A stretch of 52,143 nt of DNA from Candidatus Rokuibacteriota bacterium (GCA_003220265.1 QHRW01000083.1:1-52143), one strand, 5' to 3'; positions 1 through 7,634 are shown, counted from the first letter of the stretch. The notes: generated by a model not told the origin, from the sequence alone. Made by a program: numbers and translations.

Positions 1-50
1 AGAACCGCGCACCTCGTCACGCCAACATCGCTCGTTCGGACGACGGCCTT

Positions 51-1865
51 TTATTTGCCGGTCAGGATCCAATCGGCGATGCGCCTCTGCGCGGTCTTGT
101 GCGGATCCACACAATTCTCCCCTGAGCAGGTTTCCCAAAGCAGCCCGTGGGATGCGCAGTCGAGTTGAACCAGGACGCGGTTGTCCAATCGGCAACGGGT
201 CGGGAGAGCCGGGTCAGAATTCGGCGGCCACGGCTTGAATGCATACCCCGGTAAGCATTGTGCGCCACTCGTCCACTCCACGACCGGCACCTGCGCCGGA
301 GAGCTGTTCGAGATCTGCACGCTCCTCGCGACAGGTACGACGCTGTCATTCAGACCGTTCAACACCAATGCCGGCACCGGAATGCGGGTTGTGACCGCGT
401 CGTTCCAACCAAAGCGCGGAACGATAGGGTACCTGCCGAGGCCGGTAGGCTGCGGCCCCCAGGTCGCACCGATTTGATCGCCGGCTTGGATTGCCGCCCA
501 CAGCGCATCGGGGATGCCGGCGTCCACCTGGCCGGTGCACGTTGACACCACGTGGAAGTTAGCAATCGCGTCCTCCCGACTGATGAGACCAAGCGGCCAG
601 GTCCCGCCGTTGGGCGACGCCGCATTTGCCAGTGGCCTGAAAATCGAGGACTGGAAGATCACTCCCGCGACCTTCGCCTGACGCTGACCCATCGTCTCGC
701 CTGCGTATCGGTCCTCGCCGACGCCGTTCAACTTACCGTCGATGTCGCCCAGGTATTTACCGACTACCGGTCCGCCGAACGACGCGCCTAGCAAGTGGAC
801 CTTGTCCAGCCCTGTCTTCGAGAGGACGTCATTGACCACGCGCTGCAGTTGGGCGACCTGGTCGGTGACGATCTGAAATCGGGTCTTGCTGGTGTGTGCG
901 CACCGGTCTTCAAGCGGGCCGTTGTGCCCCGGAATGTGCTCACCGTTCGAGTCGATAGGATTCAGATATGTGTTGGAGCCCTGTTGGTCCATGCTCTGAG
1001 AAGCTGGTAGACCCTGACGGGAATCGCATCCTGCCGTCGACTTGCACGTTCCATCCGGCTCAAACGCCGGCAGCGATGCATTGCACGCGTCGTCCAGCGG
1101 GTTGGACCCGCTCGGCAACGCAGACAACCCAAATCCAAGCGGACTGAAGGCGAACGTATCGATGCCGCGCATCGCGAGCCGTTCCATGAGGCTGTAGTCC
1201 TGATACTGCAGGTCGAAAGCCGCTGTCGCAGCGATTGTGCGGCCGGGTACCAGCACAAGAGCCCTGACGTTCGGGCAGTACGGAGCGGGTTTGACTCGGT
1301 GCACCGCGAGCCTCGCGACCAGGCCGTCGAATTGGGCGTCGGGCATGCTCGAAGTGGTGAAGTCGATGAAATAGTCCGAGCGCTCGACGGGAACGCAAAG
1401 GATCTCGATAACCGTTTCACCGGCAAAGCAGCTCCCGCTGATTGTCTTGCCGGCGACCCTGACCAGGCCGTTGCTGTTCGCGAGCGCGCTCCTCTCGGAC
1501 TTCACCATGAGGTCGTCAACGCCGTTCCCGTTCTCATCGCCCACGCCGCTTGGCTCCGGCAGGACCGGCACACCGTTCAGTGTGATACTGCCCGGATCGA
1601 TGTTTGCCGCCGACCCGTCCGGCAGTTCGATGAACACGGTGAAATTCGGCTGCGATCGGTGCTTGTCGGCACCTCGAATCACGGTCTGGTAGTTCACGAC
1701 GCTTGGAGAGGCCCAAACGGTCGCGCTGCCGCACATCTCATCGGCGGCTCCTGCGGTCCTTGGCGCGATCAGCAGAATCATGGCGACACTGCTTATGAGC
1801 ACGATTCGCATGTGCAGAGTTCGTAGCGTTCGGACATCGGCGCGTTCGACCATTGCGCACTTCAT
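51..1865 (-). CDS. secreted alpha/beta-hydrolase-fold protein
   Basis: A 604-residue protein likely exported to the envelope. The start at 1865 is chosen because GGAGGG lies just upstream; a hydrophobic signal segment at residues 20-35 ends in TAGAADE. ATG at 1811 is an alternative start just before the signal core. The N-terminal third includes an acidic, Gly/Asn-rich stretch (DENGNGVDD, near residue 110) that could bind calcium. The C-terminal half has the hydrolase fold: nucleophile elbow GASFGG with Ser near residue 362, an acid candidate in LNGLNDSVVP and a late His in CASHGLLW. Cysteines are frequent, fitting an exported protein. Substrate is unknown; an esterase or lipase-like role is inferred from the triad only. 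Third positions are less G/C-biased than in the backbone east of 9,000. It is transcribed divergently from the regulator at 2059. Confidence 0.8.
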   Translation of the reverse strand: MKCAMVERADVRTLRTLHMRIVLISSVAMILLIAPRTAGAADEMCGSATVWASPSVVNYQTVIRGADKHRSQPNFTVFIELPDGSAANIDPGSITLNGVPVLPEPSGVGDENGNGVDDLMVKSERSALANSNGLVRVAGKTISGSCFAGETVIEILCVPVERSDYFIDFTTSSMPDAQFDGLVARLAVHRVKPAPYCPNVRALVLVPGRTIAATAAFDLQYQDYSLMERLAMRGIDTFAFSPLGFGLSALPSGSNPLDDACNASLPAFEPDGTCKSTAGCDSRQGLPASQSMDQQGSNTYLNPIDSNGEHIPGHNGPLEDRCAHTSKTRFQIVTDQVAQLQRVVNDVLSKTGLDKVHLLGASFGGPVVGKYLGDIDGKLNGVGEDRYAGETMGQRQAKVAGVIFQSSIFRPLANAASPNGGTWPLGLISREDAIANFHVVSTCTGQVDAGIPDALWAAIQAGDQIGATWGPQPTGLGRYPIVPRFGWNDAVTTRIPVPALVLNGLNDSVVPVARSVQISNSSPAQVPVVEWTSGAQCLPGYAFKPWPPNSDPALPTRCRLDNRVLVQLDCASHGLLWETCSGENCVDPHKTAQRRIADWILTGK

Positions 1866-1989
1866 GGCTTTTCCCTCCGGATCACTATTGGTTGGCTTGC
1901 ACAAAGGAAAATAGAGAAGCTGACAGGCGCCGGCAACAGGTAAGTCCGGGCAGATGCGCTCAAATGCGCTCATGGCTTGCTGAGCGGGC

Positions 1990-2019
1990 TTTCAAATCAA
2001 TCGAGGCATGGGCTAGAAT
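1990..2019 (+). promoter_or_regulatory. possible promoter for the regulator gene
   Basis: In the 193-bp divergent gap, TAGAAT at 2014-2019 could be a -10 box, 40 bases before the ATG at 2059. TTTCAA at 1990-1995, 18 bases upstream, is a weak -35 candidate. The gap is the only room for promoters of both flanking genes. Assignment is tentative. Confidence 0.25.
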
Positions 2020-2058
2020 CGTTCCCCTTACAACTTCCTTTTTTCCCTAGGTGGACCC

Positions 2059-3858
2059 ATGGGCGTGGTTAGCCCGTCGACCCCTCACGAGTTCAGCGAA
2101 CCCGCGGCAAGCGAGCGCCTCGATTCCTGGAAAGAGATCGCCGCGTACCTGAAACGCGACGAAAGTACGGTTCGCCGGTGGGAGGAAGAGGGCCTACCCA
2201 TCCATCGCCTTCCGCACAAGAAGAAGGCGACGGTCTACGCGTTCAAATCCGAACTCGACGTTTGGTGGAGTGACGGCCGCTCCCGCCTCGACGCAGCCGT
2301 GATAACCGGTCCGACGAGTAGCCGCGGACGACTCCGGTGGGTCGCGGTGGGGGTGACGCTACTCGTCGTGGCGCTCGCGCTGACGGTCGCCGAACGCCAG
2401 CGGGTATTCCGCGGTCCTCGAGTGGGTGAAATTGGTTCCATCGCTGTGCTCCCGCTGAAGAATCTCTCGGGCGATTCCGGGCAGGACTACTTTGCAGATG
2501 GGATGACCGAGGCGCTGATTACCGAGCTGGGCAAGATCGGCAGCCTGCAAGTACTCTCGTACCAGTCAGTGATCCGCTACCGCCAGACAGCGGAATCGCT
2601 GCCCCAGATCGCGCGGGAGCTCAACGTGGTCGCAGTGCTCGAAGGTTCCGTGCTCCGCTCTGAGAATCGCGTTCGCATCACGGCCAACCTGCTTCAGGCA
2701 GCGCCCGAACGTCATCTCTGGGCAGAGAGTTTCGAGTTCGATCCGCGCGACGTCCTGGCGGTCCAGCGGGAGGTTGCCCAGGAAGTGGCCCGCCAGACCC
2801 AGGTCAGTTTGACGCCGCAGGAGCGGGCGCGCCTTACCACTTCGCAGCGCGTTGATCCAGAGGCCTACGAAGCCTACCTGCTGGGCCGAGCCTATTTCTA
2901 CAAGGCACGAACAGCGACAAATTCGATGAGGGCGAAAGAATACTTTGAGAAAGCGATTGCGAAAGATTCGGGGTACGCCGCGGCCTACGCAAGTATGGCT
3001 GAACTCTACATCTGGACTAGCAGCGGGGGGACGTGGATGACAGACCCCAATGCGAAATATCGGGAGGCCCGCCTCCGAGCACGGGAGTGGGCCGAAAAGG
3101 CACTCGCAGTGGACGACACTCTCGCCGAAGCGCACAACGCCCTGGCGATGGTGAAACAGGTGGAGTGGGACTGGACCGGCGCGGAGCAAGAATATCGGCG
3201 CGCCATCGAACTCAACCCCAGCTATGCGATGGCCCGCATTTCGTACGCGATCCACATCTACGCCTTGCAACGCTTTGAGGAAGCTGCGGCCCAAGCCGAA
3301 CGCGCCCAGCAACTGGACCCGGTATCGCCGTTCGTCAACACGTGGGCCGGGGCGGCGTACTTCTTCGCCGGGCGCGTTGAGGACGCAAGAGCATCGCTGC
3401 AGAGGGTATTAGAGCTGGAACCGAGTTACTCGGATGCGAGCCTAGTATTTGCCAGAAATTACGTTTCGAAGGCGATGTACCAAGAGGCCATTGTGGAACT
3501 TCAGACCGCACTGACCTTCAACGCCACGGAACCCTTTGTGCTCGGAGCCCTCGCGCATGTCTATGGGCGCGTCGGGCGGGTGGAAGACGCATTGAAGCTG
3601 GTCGGCGAATTGAAGCGAATTGAAGCGGAGCGCGGGAACTCCCCCATGTCCCCCTTTCCATTCGTATGGGCCTATGCGGGCCTCGGCGACAAAGACCAGG
3701 CGTTCGTCTGGCTCGAACGGTCCTATCAGCAACGCCGGCAGCGAATGGTCTGGCTCAACGTCGACCCGTTGCTGGGCCCGCTGCGCTCCGATGCGCGCCT
3801 CCACGATCTCGTGCGCCGCATGGGACTACCCACCAACAGTCCACCTCCGCCAGGGTAA
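2059..3858 (+). CDS. HTH - TolB-like - TPR regulatory protein
   Basis: A 599-residue membrane-anchored protein with three parts. Residues about 17-72 form a MerR/excisionase-like winged helix (WKEIAAYLKRDESTVRRW). A single membrane helix lies near residues 94-112. After it, a TolB/FlgO-like domain (IAVLPLKNLSGD, FADGMTEALITEL, LEGSVLR) covers about 128-245. The rest is tetratricopeptide repeats, seen as recurrent A-x-Y-x-x-A-x-L and P-x-x-x-x-A patterns from about 270 to 590. This architecture is common in soil bacteria, where it is usually an uncharacterised signal or transcription protein; a CadC-like transmembrane regulator is the reasonable inference. AGGTGG precedes the ATG. Its stop is one base from the end of the convergent toxin gene. 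Confidence 0.85.
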   Translation: MGVVSPSTPHEFSEPAASERLDSWKEIAAYLKRDESTVRRWEEEGLPIHRLPHKKKATVYAFKSELDVWWSDGRSRLDAAVITGPTSSRGRLRWVAVGVTLLVVALALTVAERQRVFRGPRVGEIGSIAVLPLKNLSGDSGQDYFADGMTEALITELGKIGSLQVLSYQSVIRYRQTAESLPQIARELNVVAVLEGSVLRSENRVRITANLLQAAPERHLWAESFEFDPRDVLAVQREVAQEVARQTQVSLTPQERARLTTSQRVDPEAYEAYLLGRAYFYKARTATNSMRAKEYFEKAIAKDSGYAAAYASMAELYIWTSSGGTWMTDPNAKYREARLRAREWAEKALAVDDTLAEAHNALAMVKQVEWDWTGAEQEYRRAIELNPSYAMARISYAIHIYALQRFEEAAAQAERAQQLDPVSPFVNTWAGAAYFFAGRVEDARASLQRVLELEPSYSDASLVFARNYVSKAMYQEAIVELQTALTFNATEPFVLGALAHVYGRVGRVEDALKLVGELKRIEAERGNSPMSPFPFVWAYAGLGDKDQAFVWLERSYQQRRQRMVWLNVDPLLGPLRSDARLHDLVRRMGLPTNSPPPPG

Positions 3859-3859
3859 T

Positions 3860-4192
3860 TCAGCGACGCAGCAGTCCCTGGCGGAGCAGTTTCCTCGCGA
3901 GTTCGTAAATGTCGCCCTTGTCTCCGGATCGCCGACGGCCGACTGCCACGATGAGGACGGTGATCTCTCGTCGCTCGACGCGGTAGACGATCCGGTATCG
4001 CTGGCCGGCGGCACGGACACTGCGGAAGCCAGCGAGCTCGCCGATGAGAGGCTTGCCCTGTTGCCCGGGCGAGCGGGCGAGTTGATCGGCGCGCTGAGTG
4101 ATGACACGTCTGGCGCGCTGGTCGGCGATCGCCTCGACGAGCTTGAGCGCGGTCTCCGTCCACGTGATCGCGAACGCGCGATCCGCGCTCAT
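3860..4192 (-). CDS. RelE/ParE-family toxin
   Basis: A 110-residue basic protein with the compact RelE/ParE fold pattern: an N-terminal helix pair (TALKLVEAIADQRARRVITQ), then G-x-x-G-x-x-S-V-R-A-x-x-x-R-Y-R-I-V-Y and a C-terminal strand ITVLIVAVGRR. Known members are mRNA interferases or gyrase poisons; which one applies here cannot be told. Its ATG overlaps the antitoxin stop (ATGA at 4189-4192), so the pair is translationally coupled. The start MSADRAF is preferred over an upstream in-frame ATG because that extension would lie inside the antitoxin gene. The gene ends one base from the stop of the TPR regulator. Confidence 0.85.
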   Translation of the reverse strand: MSADRAFAITWTETALKLVEAIADQRARRVITQRADQLARSPGQQGKPLIGELAGFRSVRAAGQRYRIVYRVERREITVLIVAVGRRRSGDKGDIYELARKLLRQGLLRR

Positions 4193-4458
4193 ACGCCCAG
4201 GCGCTTCTTGGCCTCCGCATGACTGACGACGCGCCCGCGCTTCAGGTCCTCGAGACTCTCGCGCAGCGCCGTGACCATCTGGGGGTCCCCGAGGATCTCC
4301 AGCGTCTCGACGATGCTCTCGTAGAACTCCCACGGCAGAATCGCGAGCACGGGCTGGCCGCGACGCGTGATCGTCAGGGCGCGCTCCGGCGTCCGGGCGA
4401 GCTTCTCGGGGAGATCCAGCAGAGCCTTGCGCGCTTCGGAAATCGTAAGTTCGGTCAT
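4189..4458 (-). CDS. Phd/YefM-family antitoxin
   Basis: An 89-residue antitoxin beginning MTELTISEARKALLDL, the Phd/YefM dimerisation and DNA-binding region, followed by the strand pair ALTITRRGQPVLAILP and an acidic helical tail (TALRESLEDLKRGR) expected to wrap the toxin. GAGGG is seven bases upstream of the ATG at 4458. Longer in-frame starts (to 4542) would run through the palindromic operator and promoter and are rejected. It precedes the toxin and overlaps it by four bases, the normal type II order. Autoregulation is expected because of the operator at 4467-4490. Confidence 0.88.
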   Translation of the reverse strand: MTELTISEARKALLDLPEKLARTPERALTITRRGQPVLAILPWEFYESIVETLEILGDPQMVTALRESLEDLKRGRVVSHAEAKKRLGV

Positions 4459-4466
4459 CGGGACCC

Positions 4467-4490
4467 TCTTGTACACATCAATGTACAAGA
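4467..4490. promoter_or_regulatory. palindromic operator of the toxin-antitoxin operon
   Basis: A perfect inverted repeat with 9-bp arms (TCTTGTACA and TGTACAAGA) around a 6-bp spacer sits eight bases upstream of the antitoxin ATG, covering the -10 box and abutting the ribosome binding site. Phd/YefM antitoxins are known to bind such palindromes to repress their own operon; that this one does is inference. Confidence 0.7.
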
Positions 4491-4508
4491 ACATGGACAG
4501 ATTCTCAA
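4480..4508 (-). promoter_or_regulatory. promoter of the toxin-antitoxin operon
   Basis: On the minus strand TTGAGA (4508-4503) and TACATT (4485-4480) are separated by 17 bases, a good sigma-70-type arrangement. The -10 box lies inside the palindrome at 4467-4490, so binding of the antitoxin complex would occlude it. Confidence 0.55.
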
Positions 4509-4612
4509 GCGGAGTCGCTGCCGCGGGACGAGATGGTAGCAACGTGGTAGCAGCCGCATCCGGCCGATCTGGAAATGCCCGTCAACAAAGAGCAACTGAC
4601 GAGCGCTCCCGC

Positions 4613-4793
4613 GGACCCGCTGATTTTCGATCAGTGCGCTGCGGCGTGCTGGAAGTCGCGATGAACGCGGCGGAATTTCTAGCGGTCAGAAATGGACCGG
4701 CTGAGTAGGCAGAATCGGGCACTTCCAGTGTTCCGGAAGTGCCCGATTCCAATTGGTGGGCCGTCAAGGACTCGAACCTTGGACCCGCTGATT
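4613..4793. repeat. 13-bp direct repeat flanking tRNA-derived region
   Basis: The gene-free stretch 4459-4863 (about 400 bases) contains two copies of GGACCCGCTGATT, at 4613-4625 and 4781-4793. The right copy is part of the tRNA-Lys remnant, covering its variable region and the 3' side of the anticodon arm. The left copy is followed by sequence unlike that tRNA. This may be an att-core relic of an earlier integration. Apart from this repeat, the operator, the hairpin at 4712 and the tRNA fragment, I see nothing coding in the stretch. Confidence 0.4.
4712..4749. terminator. 15-bp perfect hairpin beside tRNA remnant
   Basis: Arms 4712-4726 and 4735-4749 are perfectly complementary (GAATCGGGCACTTCC) with an 8-base loop. 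The hairpin lies four bases past the CCA end of the tRNA-Lys fragment, where a tRNA transcription terminator would be expected. There is no U-run on either strand, so intrinsic termination is not certain. It could instead be a dispersed palindrome. Confidence 0.5.
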
Positions 4794-4798
4794 AAGAG
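4754..4798 (-). pseudogene. 3' fragment of a tRNA-Lys gene (CUU anticodon)
   Basis: Read on the minus strand this ends in encoded CCA (4754-4756), preceded by the 3' acceptor strand ACGGCCC plus discriminator A. Before that come a complete T-arm (CAAGG stem, TTCGAGT loop, CCTTG) and the variable bases, then the anticodon loop CTCTTAA. Identity with a standard tRNA-Lys stops inside the 5' half of the anticodon stem at 4798/4799, and no D-arm or 5' acceptor strand follows. A block from anticodon loop to CCA is the classic scar of site-specific integration into a tRNA gene. The break coincides with the start of the first gene cassette. Confidence 0.75.
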
Positions 4799-4863
4799 TT
4801 AGCGGGACAACGGACGATCAACGAAGACGTCATGATGACTGAGTAGTCAAGCCGGAGGGGAGC

Positions 4864-5088
4864 ATGGGCCTCACACGACGCGACTCCATGGTGGTTGCAG
4901 CCTCGGCAGGGATCGGACTCAGCCGCTCGCCGGCTGAGCCCCTTGCGGCTCAGGGCGGCCTGGACGCTTTCATAGCGCAAAGCTTGGATCAGGCCCGCCA
5001 GGCATTGCGGGCGCCGTCGTCGTCGGTGACCGGTTGGCGTGGTCGTACGGATACGGTTTGGCCGACGTTAGTCGAAGAATTCCGATGA
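4864..5088 (+). pseudogene. N-terminal (Tat signal) part of frameshifted serine hydrolase
   Basis: ATG at 4864 follows GGAGGGGAGC and encodes MGLTRRDSMVVAASAGIGL, a twin-arginine signal, followed by LDAFIAQSLDQARQA, the usual first helix of class C beta-lactamase-like proteins. After residue 47 the expected continuation (GIAGAVVVGDRLAWSYGYG) is found in another frame starting at 5001. One base is therefore missing around 4999-5002 relative to an intact gene. As sequenced, translation from 4864 ends at 5088 after 74 residues. It could be a true mutation or a consensus error in the assembly. Confidence 0.7.
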
Positions 5089-6089
5089 CTGACACGACGC
5101 TCATGAACGTCGGGTCGGTGTCGAAGACCGTCACGGCGACGGCGATCATGCAGCTCTGGGAGGCGGGCAGACTTGATCTCGACACTGATGTGAACGAGTA
5201 TCTGCCTTTCGTTCTCGCCAACCCACGGTTTCCGGATTCTCCGATTTCCATCAGGCAGTTGTTGACTCATAGATCCTCGATCAAGGACGGGCCTGCGTAC
5301 GGAGCCAGTTACTTCTGTGGTGATCCGACCATCTCCCTCTCCGAGTGGATCGAGGGCTATCTGGCGGCCGGTAGCGCGTACTACGACGCTTCGGAGAACT
5401 TTCACACGTGGGAACCTGGAACGCTGAATCCGCCCGAGCCGCCCAGGCCGTACTCCAACGTCGCGTTCGGGCTCTTAGGGTACCTGGTCGAGCGATTGGC
5501 GGACACTCCTTTCCAGGATTACTGGCGACACAGAATCTTCGCACCGCTGGGCATGGATGAGACTGGCTGGTTCCTTGGCGAAGTCGAAGGTTCTAACCAT
5601 GCAATTCCGTACAGCGTGGTGCCGGATGACTTCCGACAAGCAGATGGGCAGGAGCTAAACGGGTTGTTGCCCGCGTCGGCCGAAACGCTCGAGCTGTTGG
5701 CTCCCGGCGCTCGCTTTCCGCATTGCCTCTACAGTTTTCCGAACTACCCCGATGGCCTTATGCGAACCAGCGTTCGTCAGCTTGCCAATTTCCTGATGGC
5801 GTACATCAACGATGGCACCTTGGGCGGCACGCGGCTTTTGCAGCTACAGACGGTCCGCATGGTGCTCTCGAGCCGCCATTTTGGCCAAGCGCTTTGCTGG
5901 CAGGCCTTCGAACTCGGCAACGACATCCTCTGGGGCCATAGCGGCGCCGATCCGGGTATTGCCACACTGATGGCGTTCCGGCCCGGGGACGGCGTCGGCG
6001 TCATCGTCTTCGCCAATTTCGACGGTGGACGGACCATACTGAACAGCGTGTTCGAGCGGCTGTTTCAGGAAAGCGATTCGATGCGGTGA
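5034..6089 (+). CDS. class C beta-lactamase-like serine hydrolase (cassette 1)
   Basis: The 351-residue body of a penicillin-binding-protein/beta-lactamase-fold hydrolase. It has S-V-S-K (Ser28, Lys31), the tyrosine motif Y-S-N (140-142) and the third motif H-S-G in WGHSGADPG, so the catalytic set is complete. The open frame continues upstream of 5034 to at least 5001 without a good start and joins the Tat-signal fragment at 4864 by a single frameshift. The TTG at 5034 has no ribosome binding site. Family members hydrolyse beta-lactams, esters or D-amino-acid peptides; resistance cannot be inferred. It is the only ORF of cassette 1 and ends 36 bases before attC-1. Confidence 0.8.
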   Translation: MAWSYGYGLADVSRRIPMTDTTLMNVGSVSKTVTATAIMQLWEAGRLDLDTDVNEYLPFVLANPRFPDSPISIRQLLTHRSSIKDGPAYGASYFCGDPTISLSEWIEGYLAAGSAYYDASENFHTWEPGTLNPPEPPRPYSNVAFGLLGYLVERLADTPFQDYWRHRIFAPLGMDETGWFLGEVEGSNHAIPYSVVPDDFRQADGQELNGLLPASAETLELLAPGARFPHCLYSFPNYPDGLMRTSVRQLANFLMAYINDGTLGGTRLLQLQTVRMVLSSRHFGQALCWQAFELGNDILWGHSGADPGIATLMAFRPGDGVGVIVFANFDGGRTILNSVFERLFQESDSMR

Positions 6090-6124
6090 GTTTCTGTTGG
6101 TGGACGGTGTCGAAATAAAGAGCC

Positions 6125-6184
6125 CGCTAACATGCGGCTGGAGCGGGCCGCTGAAAAGCGCGGCCGCTCAGCCGCAGGTTAGCA
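6125..6184 (+). other. attC site 1
   Basis: R'' CGCTAAC (6125-6131) and R' GTTAGCA (6178-6184) enclose a stem whose left arm TGCGGCTG-g-AGCGG-g-CCGC pairs with GCGGCCGCTCAGCCGCA, leaving two unpaired G bases on the left arm. The loop is A-rich. The R'' side CCCGCTAAC is fully complementary to GTTAGCGGG at 4798-4806, the junction at the start of this same cassette. Recombination would occur at 6178/6179. Confidence 0.88.
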
Positions 6185-6201
6185 GGCTGAGGGAGCTAGC
6201 C

Positions 6202-7035
6202 TTGGAACGCCGTTTCGGGCAACCGCCGCCGCTGGATGCCAGCGGATACGATCGCGCTGCCTTCATCCCGGAGTTCTACGATCACGTCGTTCCCTATGCG
6301 TCGCGGCCGGACATTGGCTTCTACGTTGAGACCGCGCGCCAGCATGGCGGGCCAGTTCTCGAACTCGGGTGCGGAACCGGGCGCATTCTGATCCCCACTG
6401 CCCGGGCAGGCATCAACATCAACGGCCTTGACGCCTCGGAGGGCATGCTCAGGGTTTGTCGAGCGAGGCTCGACACAGAGCCTGCCGACGTACAGCGGCG
6501 TACTGAACTTCACCACGGAGACATACGGCAGTTCGATCTGGGCCACAGGTTCGACCTGATCACGCTGCCGTTCCGCCCGTTTCAGTACCTGCTGACGGTG
6601 GAGGAGCAGCTCGCCTGCCTCAACGCCATCTGGCACCACCTCCAGCTCAACGGCCGGCTCGTATTCGACCTCTTCAACCCATCGGTCCACCATCTGGCTA
6701 AGCCGGTGGATCCGGCTGCGACCGACGATGAGCCGCCGTTCACCCATCCTGACCGCCGGATCGTCACCCGTCGGAGCCGGATTCTGGAGCGCGATCTCGC
6801 CGACCAGACCTTCGCCGGCGAGCTCGTCTACGATGTGACCCATCCGGGTGGGCGGACGGAGCGTCTGGTGCATCACTACCGGTTTCGCTACCTCTTCCGC
6901 TTCGAGGCCGAGCACCTGCTCGCGCGAGCCGGTTTTTCAGTGGACCATGTCTACTCGGGCTTCGACCATGCACCGTACGGGTCTCATTATCCGGGCGAGC
7001 TCATCTTCGTAGCGCGCCGCCGGCCTGCGAGTTGA
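6202..7035 (+). CDS. class I SAM-dependent methyltransferase (cassette 2)
   Basis: A 277-residue methyltransferase. The TTG start at 6202 is chosen because AGGGAG lies six bases upstream and longer frames would run back through attC-1. Motif I is LELGCGTGRIL near residues 52-62, followed by the acidic strand end GLDASEGM; a typical post-motif GDIRQFDL is present. The central part (LITLPFRPFQYL, GRLVFDLFNP) and an unusual C-terminal beta-rich region (YRFRYLFRFEAEHLL) match small-molecule methyltransferases found in many cassettes. Acceptor unknown. It ends 10 bases before attC-2. Confidence 0.85.
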   Translation: MERRFGQPPPLDASGYDRAAFIPEFYDHVVPYASRPDIGFYVETARQHGGPVLELGCGTGRILIPTARAGININGLDASEGMLRVCRARLDTEPADVQRRTELHHGDIRQFDLGHRFDLITLPFRPFQYLLTVEEQLACLNAIWHHLQLNGRLVFDLFNPSVHHLAKPVDPAATDDEPPFTHPDRRIVTRRSRILERDLADQTFAGELVYDVTHPGGRTERLVHHYRFRYLFRFEAEHLLARAGFSVDHVYSGFDHAPYGSHYPGELIFVARRRPAS

Positions 7036-7045
7036 AGTCGATGCC

Positions 7046-7097
7046 TGCTAACCGACGAGTGAAGCGGACGGCGCGCCGCTCAACGCGATCGTTAGCC
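7046..7097 (+). other. attC site 2
   Basis: R'' TGCTAAC (7046-7052) and R' GTTAGCC (7091-7097). The inner stem TGA-a-GCGG pairs with CCGCTCA, with one unpaired A on the left arm and loop ACGGCGCG. The R'' side GCCTGCTAAC is complementary over 10 bases to GTTAGCAGGC (6178-6187) at this cassette's own start. It is a short attC of 52 bases. Confidence 0.85.
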
Positions 7098-7113
7098 ACG
7101 TGGTAGCGACTTG

Positions 7114-7587
7114 ATGCAGATTCGGCGTGCCGAGGCCGCTGACGAGGAAGCGCTCGCCAGTATACGGCGTCGTGCCATTCTCGCGCTGGCTGTACCAGCG
7201 ATGTCGAGGGAACAGGCCGAAAGATGGGCCACGCGAGGGGCAGCAGATCGCGTGGCGCGAGCGATGCGGGAACATGACGTGTGGGTGGCCGTGGAAGGGG
7301 CTGCGATCGGCTGGGTAGAAGTGGACCGAGACCGCGTCGCGGCGCTGTATGTCTCGCCGTCTTGCTCCCGCCGCGGCGTCGGCTCGGTCCTTCTGACATT
7401 CGCCGAAACCTCCATACGGAGCTCCGGCTACACGACTGCGCGTCTCGAGTCCAGCCAGAACGCGCTCGACTACTACCTTCGGAGGGGTTACCTACAATGT
7501 GGCCCCGCAGATTCTGATGGGGCATTGCCGTTGCGCAAAGATCTGGCCGCAGTGACGCCTGACCAAGGCATGGAGCCGACGCGCTGA
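7114..7587 (+). CDS. GNAT-family N-acetyltransferase (cassette 3)
   Basis: A 157-residue acetyltransferase starting MQIRRAEAADEEALASI, the usual beta1-alpha1 opening. A TTG codon lies directly before the ATG. The acetyl-CoA loop is seen in VSPSCSRRGVGSVLL, and ARLESSQNALDYYLRRGY is the standard alpha4 region. The substrate may be a small amine, an antibiotic or a protein; nothing here decides it. The C-terminus QGMEPTR is encoded by the left arm of attC-3, a tail typical of cassette ORFs that read into their recombination site. Confidence 0.85.
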   Translation: MQIRRAEAADEEALASIRRRAILALAVPAMSREQAERWATRGAADRVARAMREHDVWVAVEGAAIGWVEVDRDRVAALYVSPSCSRRGVGSVLLTFAETSIRSSGYTTARLESSQNALDYYLRRGYLQCGPADSDGALPLRKDLAAVTPDQGMEPTR

Positions 7588-7616
7588 AGCGCGCGGCTCA
7601 TGCCTGATCGTTGGGC
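7557..7616 (+). other. attC site 3
   Basis: R'' GCCTGAC (7557-7563) and R' GTTGGGC (7610-7616). Left arm AGGCATG-g-AGCCG-a-CGCGC pairs completely with GCGCGCGGCTCATGCCT apart from the two unpaired bases, leaving a TGAA loop. At 60 bases it has the canonical short-attC size and overlaps the last codons of the acetyltransferase. Confidence 0.9.
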
Positions 7617-7634
7617 GGACCTGGAGGGTGAGAC

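Noticed and set aside
4367..4708. 113-codon plus-strand frame between antitoxin and tRNA remnant
   Set aside because: It overlaps the antitoxin promoter and operator, has no ribosome binding site and no recognisable domain.
4712..4749. attC or CRISPR repeat interpretation of the perfect hairpin
   Set aside because: There is only one copy, its arms lack RYYYAAC/GTTRRRY cores and no unpaired base occurs; terminator-like is more sensible.
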